In this document: piece after piece, positions 7,011-15,608 of the stretch
Position numbering within the stretch: position 1 is the first letter of the stretch
Layout: each line of letters starts with the position of its first letter
Source: an uncultured Clostridia bacterium
GTDB lineage: Bacteria > Bacillota > Clostridia > Christensenellales > Aristaeellaceae
Length of the DNA: 19,891 bases
Assembly (NCBI GenBank): GCA_937934775.1
Contig: CALGYL010000240.1
Span: 1 to 19,891 of the forward strand
Reading direction: 5' to 3'
Notes under the pieces: model-generated
The model's database searches: none
Seen by the model: only the letters and a program-made list of their open reading frames with translations
What the model was told of the DNA's origin: nothing
Made by a program: the position numbers and the translations under genes

Positions 7011-7207
7011 TCAGAAAGCGCGCTTGAACACTTTAACTGCCGCGTCACAGGCGAATTTGCCATCCAGATAGTTCAGGATGACCGTCCGATTGCAGGTATC
7101 CGGAAAATCACCGGCGTGCTTCATATCAGCCGCCAGATCCCCTCTGGGCGTGTCCTTCCCCGCGTATCGTGCGCGTGTCGGGCGAGCATCCATTCGTAAA
7201 AGCTCAT
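7011..7207 (-). pseudogene. YozE/SAM-like small protein, frame disrupted near the N-terminus
   Basis: The frame ending at 7011 encodes RYAGKDTPRGDLAADMKHAGDFPDTCNRTVILNYLDGK...VFKRAF, which matches the YozE sterile-alpha-motif-like pattern (GDLAxD, FP, YL). The expected family start, MSFYEWMLAR, is present but in another frame, from ATG at 7205-7207, after AGAAGGGATGG. That frame changes to nonsense after about HA and stops 19 codons past the MSFYEWMLAR segment. A one-base loss between about 7170 and 7180 would explain the split. In the frame of the C-terminal part the only nearby ATG (7211) gives MYELLRMDARPTRA, unlike the family. Function of YozE-like proteins is unknown. It may be a real mutation, a sequencing error or, less likely, frameshifting; no classic slippery heptamer is seen. 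Confidence 0.6.
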
Positions 7208-7211
7208 ACAT

Positions 7212-7440
7212 TCCATCCCTTCTGCCTTTGATAGAAGCGGGTTTGCCTTCCGTTTTCTGTGTGACAAGATGACAATACTGACAATGTTTTCTTATACGCG
7301 TGTACGCGTTTATACGTACACCCACCCAGCCCTTCCTCTCTTTTCAGGATACATATCTCAATAGGGAATTCTTGTCTACTTGTCAGGCTTGATTTTCCTT
7401 TCTTATTATATTAGGATAAGGACAAGCATCCGAACGTTCG
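7212..7440. other. Repeat-rich gap beside the primase gene; possible origin or control region
   Basis: No gene is seen in 229 bases. It holds three TGACAA direct repeats (starts 7262, 7270, 7279), an inverted repeat GTGTACG-8 nt-CGTACAC (7300-7321) within an ACGCGT-rich stretch, another TTGTCA at 7380, AT-rich DNA with a minus-strand TATAAT at 7405-7410, and the perfect palindrome CGAACGTTCG at 7431-7440 touching the VapE stop. Phage origins often carry iterons next to replication genes, but this is inference. Confidence 0.4.
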
Positions 7441-9852
7441 TCACGGTTGTCCGTCTTGTCTGTCCGCATGGCGAACATATGCCCGCTGTTGTCCATAGAT
7501 CAGGAAGGGCTGGCGCTCTGGCCCGATTATTGGTTTTTCCCACCCGCCCAGCCTGCGGAGAATGGCCGCGATTTCAAAGGAGTCGGATTTCTTGATCGCC
7601 GCCGCATCTTTTCCCAGGCACTCGCACCAGATCTCCATGTTGCACACGCGCTTCCGCTTTACCGTGCCGACGCGCGCCGTGCCGCCGAACTCGCTGCCGC
7701 ATAAGAAATTACGGCGCTCGTACAGGTCCATCTTGTCCCACTGTTCCGGCAGCAGCCGCTCCAGATATGTGTGCACCAGCCCCTCACGCTCATCTGTTTC
7801 CAGCGCGTCCCGCTGGCTGTCCTGCGCTGCCTGCGCGTCCTCGCCTTCCAGGTATAGCCGCTCGCCCTTCCGGTACAGGCTAAGCGCCTCCGCCCAGATC
7901 TGGTCCACTTCGTCCTGTGAAAGCGACCAGGGCTTCTTCCCGCTTTCGCCACTGACGCTCACCGGCCAGAAGCGGCGGTTGCCGGTGATGTCCCGGAGAA
8001 AGCCCGTCTCCGAGTTGGTGCTGCCCACGATCACGCACTGGCGCGGGTGGTTCTCCACGCTGAACCCGTAGCTGGCGCGGTATTTATCGTCCACCCGGCT
8101 GATGAAGGATTTCACCGTCTCCACGTCCGCCTTGCGCATCCCGGCTAGTTCGCCCAGTTCCAGAAGCCAGAAACCCTGCAGCTTCTCTGCACCCGTCTTG
8201 TCCCGCATCTCGGTCAGCGTCAGGCTGTCCGAGAACCAGTCGCTGGCCAGTTTGGAGAAGAAGGTACTCTTGCCGATCCCCTGGGGGCCGTTCAAGATCA
8301 GCACGCTATCGAATTTTGTGCCCGGTCGGTAGATACGCGCCACCGCCGCCACCAGCGTCTTGCGCATCACGGCGCGGGTGTAGCCGTTGTCGGCCGCGCC
8401 GAAGTAGTCTTTAAGCAGCGCGTCCACACGGGGATGTCCGTCCCAGACCGGCAGGCCGTCCAGATATTTTTCGATGGGGTGGTACGAGCGGGAGGCTGCG
8501 ACCGCCAGCACGGCGTCCTTGGTCTTGGTGGGTGAGTACAGCCTGTAAGCGCCGCTAAGGTACACCTTGATTGCGGCGTTGTCCGAATCGTTCCAGCCCG
8601 CCTTGATCTGTGCCCAGGGCAATGGTTCCTTGGCGTCAATGCCATCCCGGTGGCGGTTGAAGGCGACACCCTTCAGCTTTGGGTCGTGCTTCAGAATCAG
8701 GACAAGGTTGTCAAGAGTGTCCTTGACGCTCCCGGCCTTGTCGAGCTCCAGACTCTGTTGCCAGTCCGCCTCTTCTGTGTCTGCAAATTCTTCTTCCGCC
8801 TGCTGGAGACGTTCTTTTACCAGTTGGCGCTTCGTCGCTTCGTCGCCCGCAGCGTACTCCCGCATCGCCTGGCGGCTAGCCTGGTCGGTCGGAATTTCCT
8901 CGCTACCCGGCGTGAACAGATGCAGGCGCACGAGGTCAAATGCGTTACACAGCTGACCGCCGGCCGGGTCGGTCGCATGGTGGGAGTATGCATATTTGTC
9001 TTCATAAACCACCATGCCGCCGGTGGTGCTGCCGCCGATGAAAGTGTATCGGGCGGAGGCCGCCTGCCGATCATCAAAAGCGGTAGGCGTATACCGGTCG
9101 GAGAGGATGGTTTCCAGCACGTCGGTGATGGAGTGTGCCCGACAGAACGCGCCGATGATGCCGCCCTTCACAAGCGGGTCTTCCTGTTTGCCCGCGCTTG
9201 TGCGCACGCGCTCCTCCAGCGGCCGGGTGGTCGGCCAGAGCGAGGCGTCCCGCCAATCGGCGTAGGTAGCAAGCACCGCGTCAGGGTCCAGGAACGGCTC
9301 ATCGGCGAAACGGAAGATGTACTCACCGTCGTCCGGCGTGCTTGGCCAGTACATCAGGCGCGAGGGTTCGAAGGTTGTGGGGTCGAACCGGGACAGCGTC
9401 AGATCGTCGGCCACCCGACGGGCGACGGCCGCGTACTCGTCCGGGGTTACCGTCCGAGTCAGCGGAATGATGAGCCGGAGCCGCATCTTCTCCGGCGTGT
9501 GGCTGTGGGTGGAGTATAGAGCGTAAGCGTTGATGAAGGTCATGTCCAGGTCGTCGTAGAGGCCCTCGTCCACGTAGTCGATGTCCAAGCACAGAAGGCA
9601 GCGGTTAACCACCGATGAGTTGTTGCGTTTTCCGTTCTTGAGATACCCGCCGACGAAGCCGCCGACGTCTTTGACATCGTCACGATCGGATTTGGACAGT
9701 GCAGCGTACTCCGCCACCGTCTCCCGGGTTCGTGTGGTGGCAGCGAGCTTATCCAGAAACTCACTCCAGAGGATCTCCTTGTTCTGCCAGGTCGCGGTGC
9801 GTCGGCTCCGGCCGAAGGCGATCAGCAGTTTTTTGTCATGGGTAACCTGCAC
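7441..9852 (-). CDS. VapE-type phage primase/SF3 helicase
   Basis: 803 residues, virulence-associated E family. The N-terminus carries PrimPol-like motifs: LDID (D90, D92) and THSHTPEKMRLRLIIP (H116-H118 region). The C-terminal half is the VapE/SF3 ATPase: LPVWDGHPR, Walker A GPQGIGKST (about 520-528), FWLLELGEL (Walker B region) and STNSETGFLRDITGNRRFWPV (sensor/arginine finger region). It is thus likely a bifunctional primer-making and unwinding enzyme that starts phage replication. The open frame begins with TTG at 9870, but GTG at 9850-9852 is chosen because AGGAGG lies 6 nt before it and the extra residues are the ribosome binding site itself. It follows DNA polymerase by 43 nt. Confidence 0.93.
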   Translation of the reverse strand: MQVTHDKKLLIAFGRSRRTATWQNKEILWSEFLDKLAATTRTRETVAEYAALSKSDRDDVKDVGGFVGGYLKNGKRNNSSVVNRCLLCLDIDYVDEGLYDDLDMTFINAYALYSTHSHTPEKMRLRLIIPLTRTVTPDEYAAVARRVADDLTLSRFDPTTFEPSRLMYWPSTPDDGEYIFRFADEPFLDPDAVLATYADWRDASLWPTTRPLEERVRTSAGKQEDPLVKGGIIGAFCRAHSITDVLETILSDRYTPTAFDDRQAASARYTFIGGSTTGGMVVYEDKYAYSHHATDPAGGQLCNAFDLVRLHLFTPGSEEIPTDQASRQAMREYAAGDEATKRQLVKERLQQAEEEFADTEEADWQQSLELDKAGSVKDTLDNLVLILKHDPKLKGVAFNRHRDGIDAKEPLPWAQIKAGWNDSDNAAIKVYLSGAYRLYSPTKTKDAVLAVAASRSYHPIEKYLDGLPVWDGHPRVDALLKDYFGAADNGYTRAVMRKTLVAAVARIYRPGTKFDSVLILNGPQGIGKSTFFSKLASDWFSDSLTLTEMRDKTGAEKLQGFWLLELGELAGMRKADVETVKSFISRVDDKYRASYGFSVENHPRQCVIVGSTNSETGFLRDITGNRRFWPVSVSGESGKKPWSLSQDEVDQIWAEALSLYRKGERLYLEGEDAQAAQDSQRDALETDEREGLVHTYLERLLPEQWDKMDLYERRNFLCGSEFGGTARVGTVKRKRVCNMEIWCECLGKDAAAIKKSDSFEIAAILRRLGGWEKPIIGPERQPFLIYGQQRAYVRHADRQDGQP

Positions 9853-9895
9853 GGTGTACCTCCTTCGCAATAAAAGCTTCGGCGAAGCCCGATGC

Positions 9896-11863
9896 TTAAT
9901 CCTTTTTGTAAAACCCGCACTCGTACCCGTCTGCCCGGAGGGGCAGGCCGTCCGCCCATCCTGGCACCTGGCTCATGATGGCGCAGGCCTCCTCCACCGA
10001 GCCTATGCCGGTGGGAACCTCGAGGACTGCTTCGTCGTGCACATGGAACACGATGGGGTAACCCGTCGCCTCAAGGTTAGTCAGGGCGCGGGCGAGCAGG
10101 TCACGGGCCACCGCCTGGGTAATATTTTCCGCCAGCTTGCCACCGAAGGTCTCCTGCACTTCAAGCCGACCATTTGCGCCAGAGCCCAGGTAGCCGAGGC
10201 CCCTACTCCCGAACCGGTTGTCCACGAGTCGCGGAGAGAGATAGGCGAGCCGCCTCCCCGAGGGAAGCTGAATGAACATCTTTTCATCCTGCGAGAACAG
10301 CGCCACCCTGCCGACGCGCACTATGGCTCGTTCTTCCACGACCCGATGGGCCGCTGCGTCCAGCGCGTTCCAGAACCGGACGATCTGCCGATTGGCGCTG
10401 CGCCAGGCGTCCACCAGCGGTTGCATCTCCTCATCGGGCATCTTTGCGCCCATCGCCTTCAGCGCGCCGACTCCGCCGCCATAGCCGCATGATAAAACTG
10501 CTTGCTTCCCCTTCTGCCGGAAGGCGTAGTTCTTGTGGCCCTTCACGATGGTTTCCGCCGGGATGTGGAACATGCGGGCGGCGGTCGCCTCGTATATCTT
10601 CCCCCGGCCCCGAAACTCCTCCAGGACCCATTCCTCCCTGGCCAGCCATGCCAGGACTCTCGCCTCGATCGCGCTGAAGTCCGCTACGATGAACCGACAG
10701 CCTTCCTTGGGGATCAGCGCGGTTCGGATGAGTTCCGAGAGCGTACTGGGAATGGAGCCAAACAACAGCTCCAGTTGTTCCGCTTCGCCCGTCTTCACCA
10801 CTTCGCGGGCGAGCGCCAGATCCGGCAGGTGGTTCTGGGGCAGGTTCTGAACCTGAACCAATCTTCCGGCCCAGCGGAACGTGCGGGATGCGCCGCCGAA
10901 CTGCAGAAGGCCATGGAGCCGCCCGTCCCGACACACCGTTCGCGCCATGGCTTCGTACTTCTTCACGCTGGTCTTCGACAGTTCCAGCCGCAGGTTCAGA
11001 AGCTCACCCACGATGCCCTCGGCGTCCCTGGCCTTCTCCTGCACCAGTTTTTTCGACAGGCTCTCCATGGGCATGTCCTGGCTGGCCAGCCAGGCCTTGA
11101 GCTGGGCCACACTGCCTGGGTTTTGAAGGCCAGTCAGATAACGCGCTCGCTGGAACGCCTGCTCCGAAAACACCTGATCGACCGCCATCGCCTGTTTCAC
11201 CAGCAGCCGATCCACCCGGACGCCCCGGTCGTTGATCTGTTGATCCAGCGCGTACAGCGCCCATTCATTCTCCGGAAGCGGATACTTTTCCAGCGCTTTT
11301 CTGAGCGCGCGCTCCGTCTCCACGTCCTGAGCGTTGTAGGCCTTGTAGACTGCCCATTTGTCGGGTGCGTGGGTGGGGAGATTTCGCATCCTGCCACCGT
11401 TGGCTTTCGTCGGCTTGCAAGGCATGGAGAAGTAGCGGATCAGGTCTTTGCCATCATCCATCTTCTGCTGGGACAGGCCTAGTACCCGCGCCGCGTCCCC
11501 CAATCGGGCGGGCAACGTCAGGAAGGACGCCATGACCGCCGTACACCGCCACTGCACCGGATCCAGCCATTGGCCGATATACTTCGAGAGGCACACCCGC
11601 TCAAACTGTGCGTTGTAGGCGACCTTGATGATGTCGGGGTCAGTCAGCGCATGGAGCACATCGGTTGGCAACTTTTCGCCCCAGGACAGGTCTACAGTTT
11701 GAATTGACCCGTCCCCGAAGGTGTAGGATAACAGAAGGATCTCAAAGTCCGGTGCATCAGCGTACCGGTACACGCCGCATTTGGGGAGCGGCGCGGAGGA
11801 AAACGTCTCGATGTCAATGCCCAATATGTCTTGCAGATCGATCACCACCTCAAAGCGCCGCAT
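9896..11863 (-). CDS. Phage DNA polymerase, family A (Pol I-like)
   Basis: 655 residues with a 3'-5' exonuclease domain (Exo I GIDIETF, D17 and E19; YNAQFER; Exo III YNAQDVETE) and a polymerase domain: motif A FIVADFSAIEARVLAWL (catalytic D near 395), motif B RQKGKQAVLSCGYGGG, motif C VFHVHDEAV (HDE near 608-610). No 5'-nuclease domain is present, as usual for phage enzymes of this type. It would be the replicative polymerase. The ATG at 11861-11863 has AGGGA upstream; an in-frame ATG at 11881 is a weaker alternative. It lies between the ssDNA-binding protein and the primase/helicase, the standard order in such phages. Confidence 0.96.
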   Translation of the reverse strand: MRRFEVVIDLQDILGIDIETFSSAPLPKCGVYRYADAPDFEILLLSYTFGDGSIQTVDLSWGEKLPTDVLHALTDPDIIKVAYNAQFERVCLSKYIGQWLDPVQWRCTAVMASFLTLPARLGDAARVLGLSQQKMDDGKDLIRYFSMPCKPTKANGGRMRNLPTHAPDKWAVYKAYNAQDVETERALRKALEKYPLPENEWALYALDQQINDRGVRVDRLLVKQAMAVDQVFSEQAFQRARYLTGLQNPGSVAQLKAWLASQDMPMESLSKKLVQEKARDAEGIVGELLNLRLELSKTSVKKYEAMARTVCRDGRLHGLLQFGGASRTFRWAGRLVQVQNLPQNHLPDLALAREVVKTGEAEQLELLFGSIPSTLSELIRTALIPKEGCRFIVADFSAIEARVLAWLAREEWVLEEFRGRGKIYEATAARMFHIPAETIVKGHKNYAFRQKGKQAVLSCGYGGGVGALKAMGAKMPDEEMQPLVDAWRSANRQIVRFWNALDAAAHRVVEERAIVRVGRVALFSQDEKMFIQLPSGRRLAYLSPRLVDNRFGSRGLGYLGSGANGRLEVQETFGGKLAENITQAVARDLLARALTNLEATGYPIVFHVHDEAVLEVPTGIGSVEEACAIMSQVPGWADGLPLRADGYECGFYKKD

Positions 11864-11948
11864 GCCAGGCTTCCCTGACATACGGCGCGACGTTTTACCG
11901 GCCTGTTACCAAGCGGGAGTATCGAGCGGATTGCTGGAAGGTTCGGGA

Positions 11949-12488
11949 TCAGTCCAGGAAGTCTTCATCTTCCTCCGCATCCAGCGCGCCGAACTCGTCC
12001 TCGGCGCGGGCGCGGCCGTTGAGCAGCTCGCCGTCCGCCCACTTCTGAATGTTCCCCAGACCCGCGGCGATGCCACGGTTGCCGTTGGTGTTAAAGGGGT
12101 AGAAGTTGATGGACGCCCGCACATAGCAGCCGGAGTACAACTCCAGCGGATCGGTGACTGGCAGACGCTTGTGGTCGACTACGCCGGGCTTCTCCTTGCT
12201 GTTGGCGTTGACGAAGTAGCTGTCCGCGTAAGCCGGATCGTCCGACCGGTCGATATCGCCATCCCGCAACGGGAGCTTCAGGTTCGGGGGGATCTTTCCC
12301 CCAAACTTGGCGGCGCCCTCTTGTTTGGCCTGCTCGATCGCCGCCTGGATCGCGAGAATCGTCTGGGTGTCGGATTTAGGGATGATGATCGAACAGGAAT
12401 ACTTGGGCTCGGAGCCGTTAATGGATTGGGGCTCAAACACATGGACGAACGAGGCGCGGGCTTTGCCGGTGATAACCTTGGTGGACAT
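11949..12488 (-). CDS. Phage single-stranded DNA-binding protein (DUF2815 / Enc34 type)
   Basis: 179 residues from ATG at 12486-12488, with GAGGAGG 9 nt upstream; the frame is open to 12827 but that part is an arginine-rich shadow of the DUF2800 gene. The pattern ITGKARASFVHVFEP, SCSIIIPKSD, AGLGNIQKWADGE and the very acidic tail (residues about 160-179, ending EEDEDFLD) fit the DUF2815 OB-fold family, for which Enc34 phage protein is the ssDNA-binding prototype. The acidic tail is the usual docking site for replication partners. It coats ssDNA at forks and sits between DUF2800 and Pol A, its standard location. Confidence 0.9.
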   Translation of the reverse strand: MSTKVITGKARASFVHVFEPQSINGSEPKYSCSIIIPKSDTQTILAIQAAIEQAKQEGAAKFGGKIPPNLKLPLRDGDIDRSDDPAYADSYFVNANSKEKPGVVDHKRLPVTDPLELYSGCYVRASINFYPFNTNGNRGIAAGLGNIQKWADGELLNGRARAEDEFGALDAEEDEDFLD

Positions 12489-12502
12489 AGCATTTTTCCT
12501 CC

Positions 12503-13666
12503 TCAAGTAGAAAAATCGGTCGCCGCATCCGAGTACGGCTTTCGGGAATCGGATTCGGGGACGAGGGTCGGCACGCCGGGTGGCTTCACGACGAACCTGC
12601 CAAGCACTTGCTGGAACGCCTTCCGACCCATGCGCTTTTCCAGTTCGCCGACGTCCAGCAAGCTTGTTTTGTAAATGACGGTGAAACCAGCTTCGGCGGC
12701 TGCGCGGATGACTTCTGCCTCGCTGGCATACTTTCGCACCGAGCGCCCAGACACCAGCTTGTACCCCGGCCAGACCTTGCCTTCGAGCGCCTGCTGCGTA
12801 GCGTAAGCCAGAAGGTCTTGAACCCAATTGTTGAGGCTCTCGGCTATGGGCAAGATGTCGGCGACCTCTTCGTCGGTCAGGAGGTCCGGGGCCTTGAAGT
12901 CCTGATCAGTCAGCCGCATGTGGTACTCGCTTCGGGCCTTGCAAGTGTGGCGGGCGCGGCAGAACCGGCAATGCTCGCCGGCGCAGAACGCCCCCTTGCC
13001 CTCGTAGGCCAGGAGCGCCCTGGGTCGCACCTCAGCCTCCGCCCAGTGGATCAATGCCCCAGGCGTGGTTTCATAAGTGGAGACGCCGCCCAGCCTGGGC
13101 TGCACGATGGTCATACGGACGGAGCGGATGTCATACAGCGCGTCGAATTCCATGAGCGCGCCGAGCGCGTACAGCATGAGTTGGCTATTATGATCGGCGT
13201 CCACCCGAACGCCTCGGCCGCCTTTGAAGTCGATGATCTCCAGCACACCATCCGCCACGATGACGAGGTCGCCGGTACCGAATCCGCCGGGCACATACTC
13301 GGAATAGTCCAGCCGGTGCTCCACCAGGATCAGTGGATCAGGGCATCCAGAGCGCACAGCCTCGATGGTTTCAATGCAGAAGGCCACGTATTCGTCGGTG
13401 ACGCTTTCTGCTTCGTCGGTGTAAAACTCGCTGTCCTTGCGCTGGATGTAAAGCTCGTCCACGGCTGCGGGCGGTATGTCTCCCAGGTAGCGGTGCAGCT
13501 TCAGCTCGCATAGCTCATGAAGGTAGGTGCCCTCCTCCGCGTACTGGGACGGGGAATTGGCAAACTGCTCCGAGAGCTTTACCGACGGCGGACAAGCCAG
13601 CCAGCGGTGGGAGCTGGAGGCGTTCAAAAGGGCATGGGCATGGGCGGCATGGGAAAGCTCGCTCAC
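12503..13666 (-). CDS. DUF2800 protein, Cas4/RecB-like Fe-S nuclease
   Basis: 387 residues. PD-(D/E)XK nuclease residues are visible: H50 in GTYLHEL, D133 in GTGDLVIV, D146 and K148 in IIDFKGG, and Q162/Y166 in NSQLMLYALG. Four cysteines C228, C233, C236 and C242 (CAGEHCRFCRARHTC) plus C25 (RWLACPPS) resemble the 4Fe-4S cluster of Cas4/AddB nucleases. It probably processes DNA ends for recombination or replication. The start is GTG at 13664-13666, in a GTGA overlap with the upstream stop, preceded by GGTGGAGG, indicating coupled translation. The SSB gene follows after 14 nt. Family role is not experimentally settled as far as I know. Confidence 0.9.
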   Translation of the reverse strand: MSELSHAAHAHALLNASSSHRWLACPPSVKLSEQFANSPSQYAEEGTYLHELCELKLHRYLGDIPPAAVDELYIQRKDSEFYTDEAESVTDEYVAFCIETIEAVRSGCPDPLILVEHRLDYSEYVPGGFGTGDLVIVADGVLEIIDFKGGRGVRVDADHNSQLMLYALGALMEFDALYDIRSVRMTIVQPRLGGVSTYETTPGALIHWAEAEVRPRALLAYEGKGAFCAGEHCRFCRARHTCKARSEYHMRLTDQDFKAPDLLTDEEVADILPIAESLNNWVQDLLAYATQQALEGKVWPGYKLVSGRSVRKYASEAEVIRAAAEAGFTVIYKTSLLDVGELEKRMGRKAFQQVLGRFVVKPPGVPTLVPESDSRKPYSDAATDFST

Positions 13667-13974
13667 AGCGCCTCCACCTCGCGCAGCAGCGCGGGGTACT
13701 GGTTTTCGGGGAGCTCGGTCAGCTTCTTGACGCCGTATTTCTCCAGGATGGCCTTGATCCGGGGCCGGTTCTCCGGAGTGGACTTTTCGGCGACGAAGGC
13801 GCGCAGTTCCACCAGGGTCGGCTTGGGTGGCTCGGAGGCGTTCGGCTCCTGCTGTTCCACCGGGGTTGCCTCCGTGGGCGGTTCACCCAGCGCAGCGCCC
13901 GCCAGCGCCTCCAGGCTGTCGGCAAGGTTTCGCAGGTCCTGCACGACGTCCAGCGCCACTTTCATTTTTGACAT
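13663..13974 (-). CDS. Small conserved phage protein ('rrp5-like' in many annotations)
   Basis: 103 residues: an N-terminal helix (MKVALDVVQDLRNLADSLEALAGAAL), a proline/glutamate-rich linker (about 31-55) and a C-terminal helical module (TLVELRAFVAEKSTPENRPRIKAILEKYGVKKLTELPENQYPALLREVEAL). Genes of this shape precede DUF2800 in many clostridial phages and are often labelled 'rRNA biogenesis protein rrp5', a name without functional support. The C-terminal module resembles a small helix-extended DNA-binding or protein-contact fold. The stop overlaps the DUF2800 GTG by 4 nt. Start ATG at 13972-13974 follows GCGAGGA. Likely a replication/recombination accessory; unproven. Confidence 0.75.
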   Translation of the reverse strand: MSKMKVALDVVQDLRNLADSLEALAGAALGEPPTEATPVEQQEPNASEPPKPTLVELRAFVAEKSTPENRPRIKAILEKYGVKKLTELPENQYPALLREVEAL

Positions 13975-14051
13975 AGGGGGTCCTCGCTTTCTTAAGTTTG
14001 GGAAGGAAATCAGGAGATTAGGTGGGTGCGCGGATCCGGCGCCGCATGGGG

Positions 14052-15215
14052 CTACACCCCGAACCCCAGACGAAGCAGCACGCGGAACAATTCCTCCGTC
14101 CTATCGGCGCGCTTCCATGGCAGGTCCAACTCTGGCCGGCCGAAGTGCCCGTAGGCGGCCAGCGGCCCGTAGATCGGCCTAAGCAGGTCCAGCTGGCGGA
14201 TGATCGCGGACGTGCGCAGGTCGAACATCTTCTGAACGGCTTCCGCGAGCGCGTCCTCGGGTATGATGGCAGTGCCGAAGGCGTCCACCAGGATTCCGAC
14301 CGGATCTTCCCGCCCGATGGCATAGGCGATTTGAACCTCGCACCGGCGGGCCAGCAGAGCAGCGACGATGTTCTTTGCAACATACCGCGCCATGTACGCG
14401 CCGGAGCGGTCCACCTTGGTGGGGTCCTTGCCAGACAATGCGCCGCTGCCGATGCGGGCGATGGGGCCGTAGAGGTCCACCGCCAATTTGCGCCCGGTGA
14501 GTCCCGTATCCGCCACCGGACCGCCTATGGTGAACCGGCCGGAGGGGTTGATAAGGAAGCGTGTCTCTTCCGCGAGAAGGCAGCCGGGGATTGCGTGGCG
14601 AATGACATGTTCCTCGATCTCCCGCCGCAAGCATTCGGGGCATGCATTCTCCCTGTGCTGCGTAGAGACGACCACCGTTGAAACCCACCTGGGCCGGCCG
14701 TTTTCATAGGACACGGCCACCTGGGCCTTGCCATCCGGGCAAAGCCACGGGACTTCTGGCCGGAGCCTGTCCAGCTCCCGGCACAGCCTGTGAGCCAGCA
14801 CGACGGGAAGCGGCAGGAACTCGGGGGTCTCATCCGTGGCGTAGCCCACCATGATCCCTTGGTCGCCGGCGCCCAGGTGTTCCTCAGCCCCGACAGCCTG
14901 CGCGATGTCGGGCGACTGACGGTGAACGCTCACTTCCACTCCGGGTGCACCGGGATGTCCGGTGCCCAGATCCGCCTTGCCGTACCCGATATCCCGTATG
15001 ACCTCCCAGACGATCTTCTGGCAGTCGACCTGCGCGCCCGACGTGACTTCGCCCGCCACAAGGATCCGGTTCGCGGTAGCAAACACCTCGATGGCGACGC
15101 GGGCCGTGGGATCTATCCGCAGGTGCTCGTCCAGGATCCGGTCGGCAACCTCATCGCAGAACTTGTCGGGATGGCCCTTGCGTACGGACTCCGCCGTGAC
15201 GACGCGCCCGCTCAC
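14052..15215 (-). CDS. metK: S-adenosylmethionine synthetase (phage-encoded MetK)
   Basis: 387 residues, full length for the family. It makes SAM from ATP and methionine. Motifs: GHPDK (14-18), GAGDQGIMVGYATDET (115-130), GGPVADTGLTGRK (231-243), and SGKDPTKVDRSGAYMARYVAKNIV (261-284). The glycine loop reads RIGSGALSGKD (254-264) where bacterial enzymes usually read RHGGGAFSGKD, so a conserved H, G and F are changed. The start is GTG at 15213-15215 after GGAGGTGA, in a GTGA overlap with the upstream stop. MetK genes occur in Firmicutes phages along with DNA methyltransferases, so it may feed the MTase at 1-855 or replace host SAM lowered during infection. Activity is unproven given the substitutions. 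Confidence 0.94.
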   Translation of the reverse strand: MSGRVVTAESVRKGHPDKFCDEVADRILDEHLRIDPTARVAIEVFATANRILVAGEVTSGAQVDCQKIVWEVIRDIGYGKADLGTGHPGAPGVEVSVHRQSPDIAQAVGAEEHLGAGDQGIMVGYATDETPEFLPLPVVLAHRLCRELDRLRPEVPWLCPDGKAQVAVSYENGRPRWVSTVVVSTQHRENACPECLRREIEEHVIRHAIPGCLLAEETRFLINPSGRFTIGGPVADTGLTGRKLAVDLYGPIARIGSGALSGKDPTKVDRSGAYMARYVAKNIVAALLARRCEVQIAYAIGREDPVGILVDAFGTAIIPEDALAEAVQKMFDLRTSAIIRQLDLLRPIYGPLAAYGHFGRPELDLPWKRADRTEELFRVLLRLGFGV

Positions 15216-15607
15216 AGAATCACCTCCGGATGCCGATCAAGAGAGGCTGTGACGTTCCGCCAGCCGGAGAGCACCCGTGCGAGGAGGTCGCGCCAACCAC
15301 GCCTGACCTTTTGCCAGAGGTACACGGGGACGAACCCGGTGGGGGCGCTCGTCGTCCAGACTTCGGTGATGTACCAGACGCCCTGGCACTTCATGAGCAG
15401 CATGTAGAGGCCGGAATCGTAGTGGACCTCCTGGCAGGTGGTGTCAAGGGCGATGCCCTGCTCGTCGTGGGCCGAGATGTAGGCGGCCACTTCGTAGCGG
15501 AGCATGACGCCAAGGATAAAGCGCGCCCCGGGGCAAAGGTGAAGGCCGGCAAACTGCCGCCAGCCGGATCGGGTGAACTCGACCTCGACAGGTCGTCTCG
15601 ATTCCAT
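15212..15607 (-). CDS. Hypothetical phage protein
   Basis: 131 residues, not recognised. It begins MESRRPVEVEFTRSGWRQFAGLHLCPGARF, has a beta-rich centre (YEVAAYISAHDEQGIALDTTCQEVHYDSGLYMLLMKCQGVWYITEVW) and an aromatic/basic C-terminal helix. No signal peptide or clear membrane segment is seen. ATG at 15605-15607 follows GGAGGAAATGAG and lies one base after the upstream stop; the longer open frame to 15739 is not supported. Its stop overlaps the metK GTG, so it is in the same translational unit as the HTH gene and metK. Confidence 0.65.
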   Translation of the reverse strand: MESRRPVEVEFTRSGWRQFAGLHLCPGARFILGVMLRYEVAAYISAHDEQGIALDTTCQEVHYDSGLYMLLMKCQGVWYITEVWTTSAPTGFVPVYLWQKVRRGWRDLLARVLSGWRNVTASLDRHPEVIL

Positions 15608-15608
15608 C

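Noticed and set aside
7431..7440. CGAACGTTCG as a LexA box
   Set aside because: The two halves are adjacent with no 4-base spacer, so it does not fit the CGAAC-N4-GTTCG site.
8650..9519. 289-codon plus-strand frame opposite the primase/helicase
   Set aside because: Shadow frame of a GC-rich gene; no recognisable domain.
9581..11482. Two 300-codon plus-strand frames (9581-10492 and 10502-11482)
   Set aside because: Antisense to clear DNA polymerase and primase motifs; composition typical of reverse-frame noise.
11781..13513. Two plus-strand frames of about 300 codons (11781-12674 and 12608-13513)
   Set aside because: Opposite the SSB and DUF2800 genes, with no motifs.
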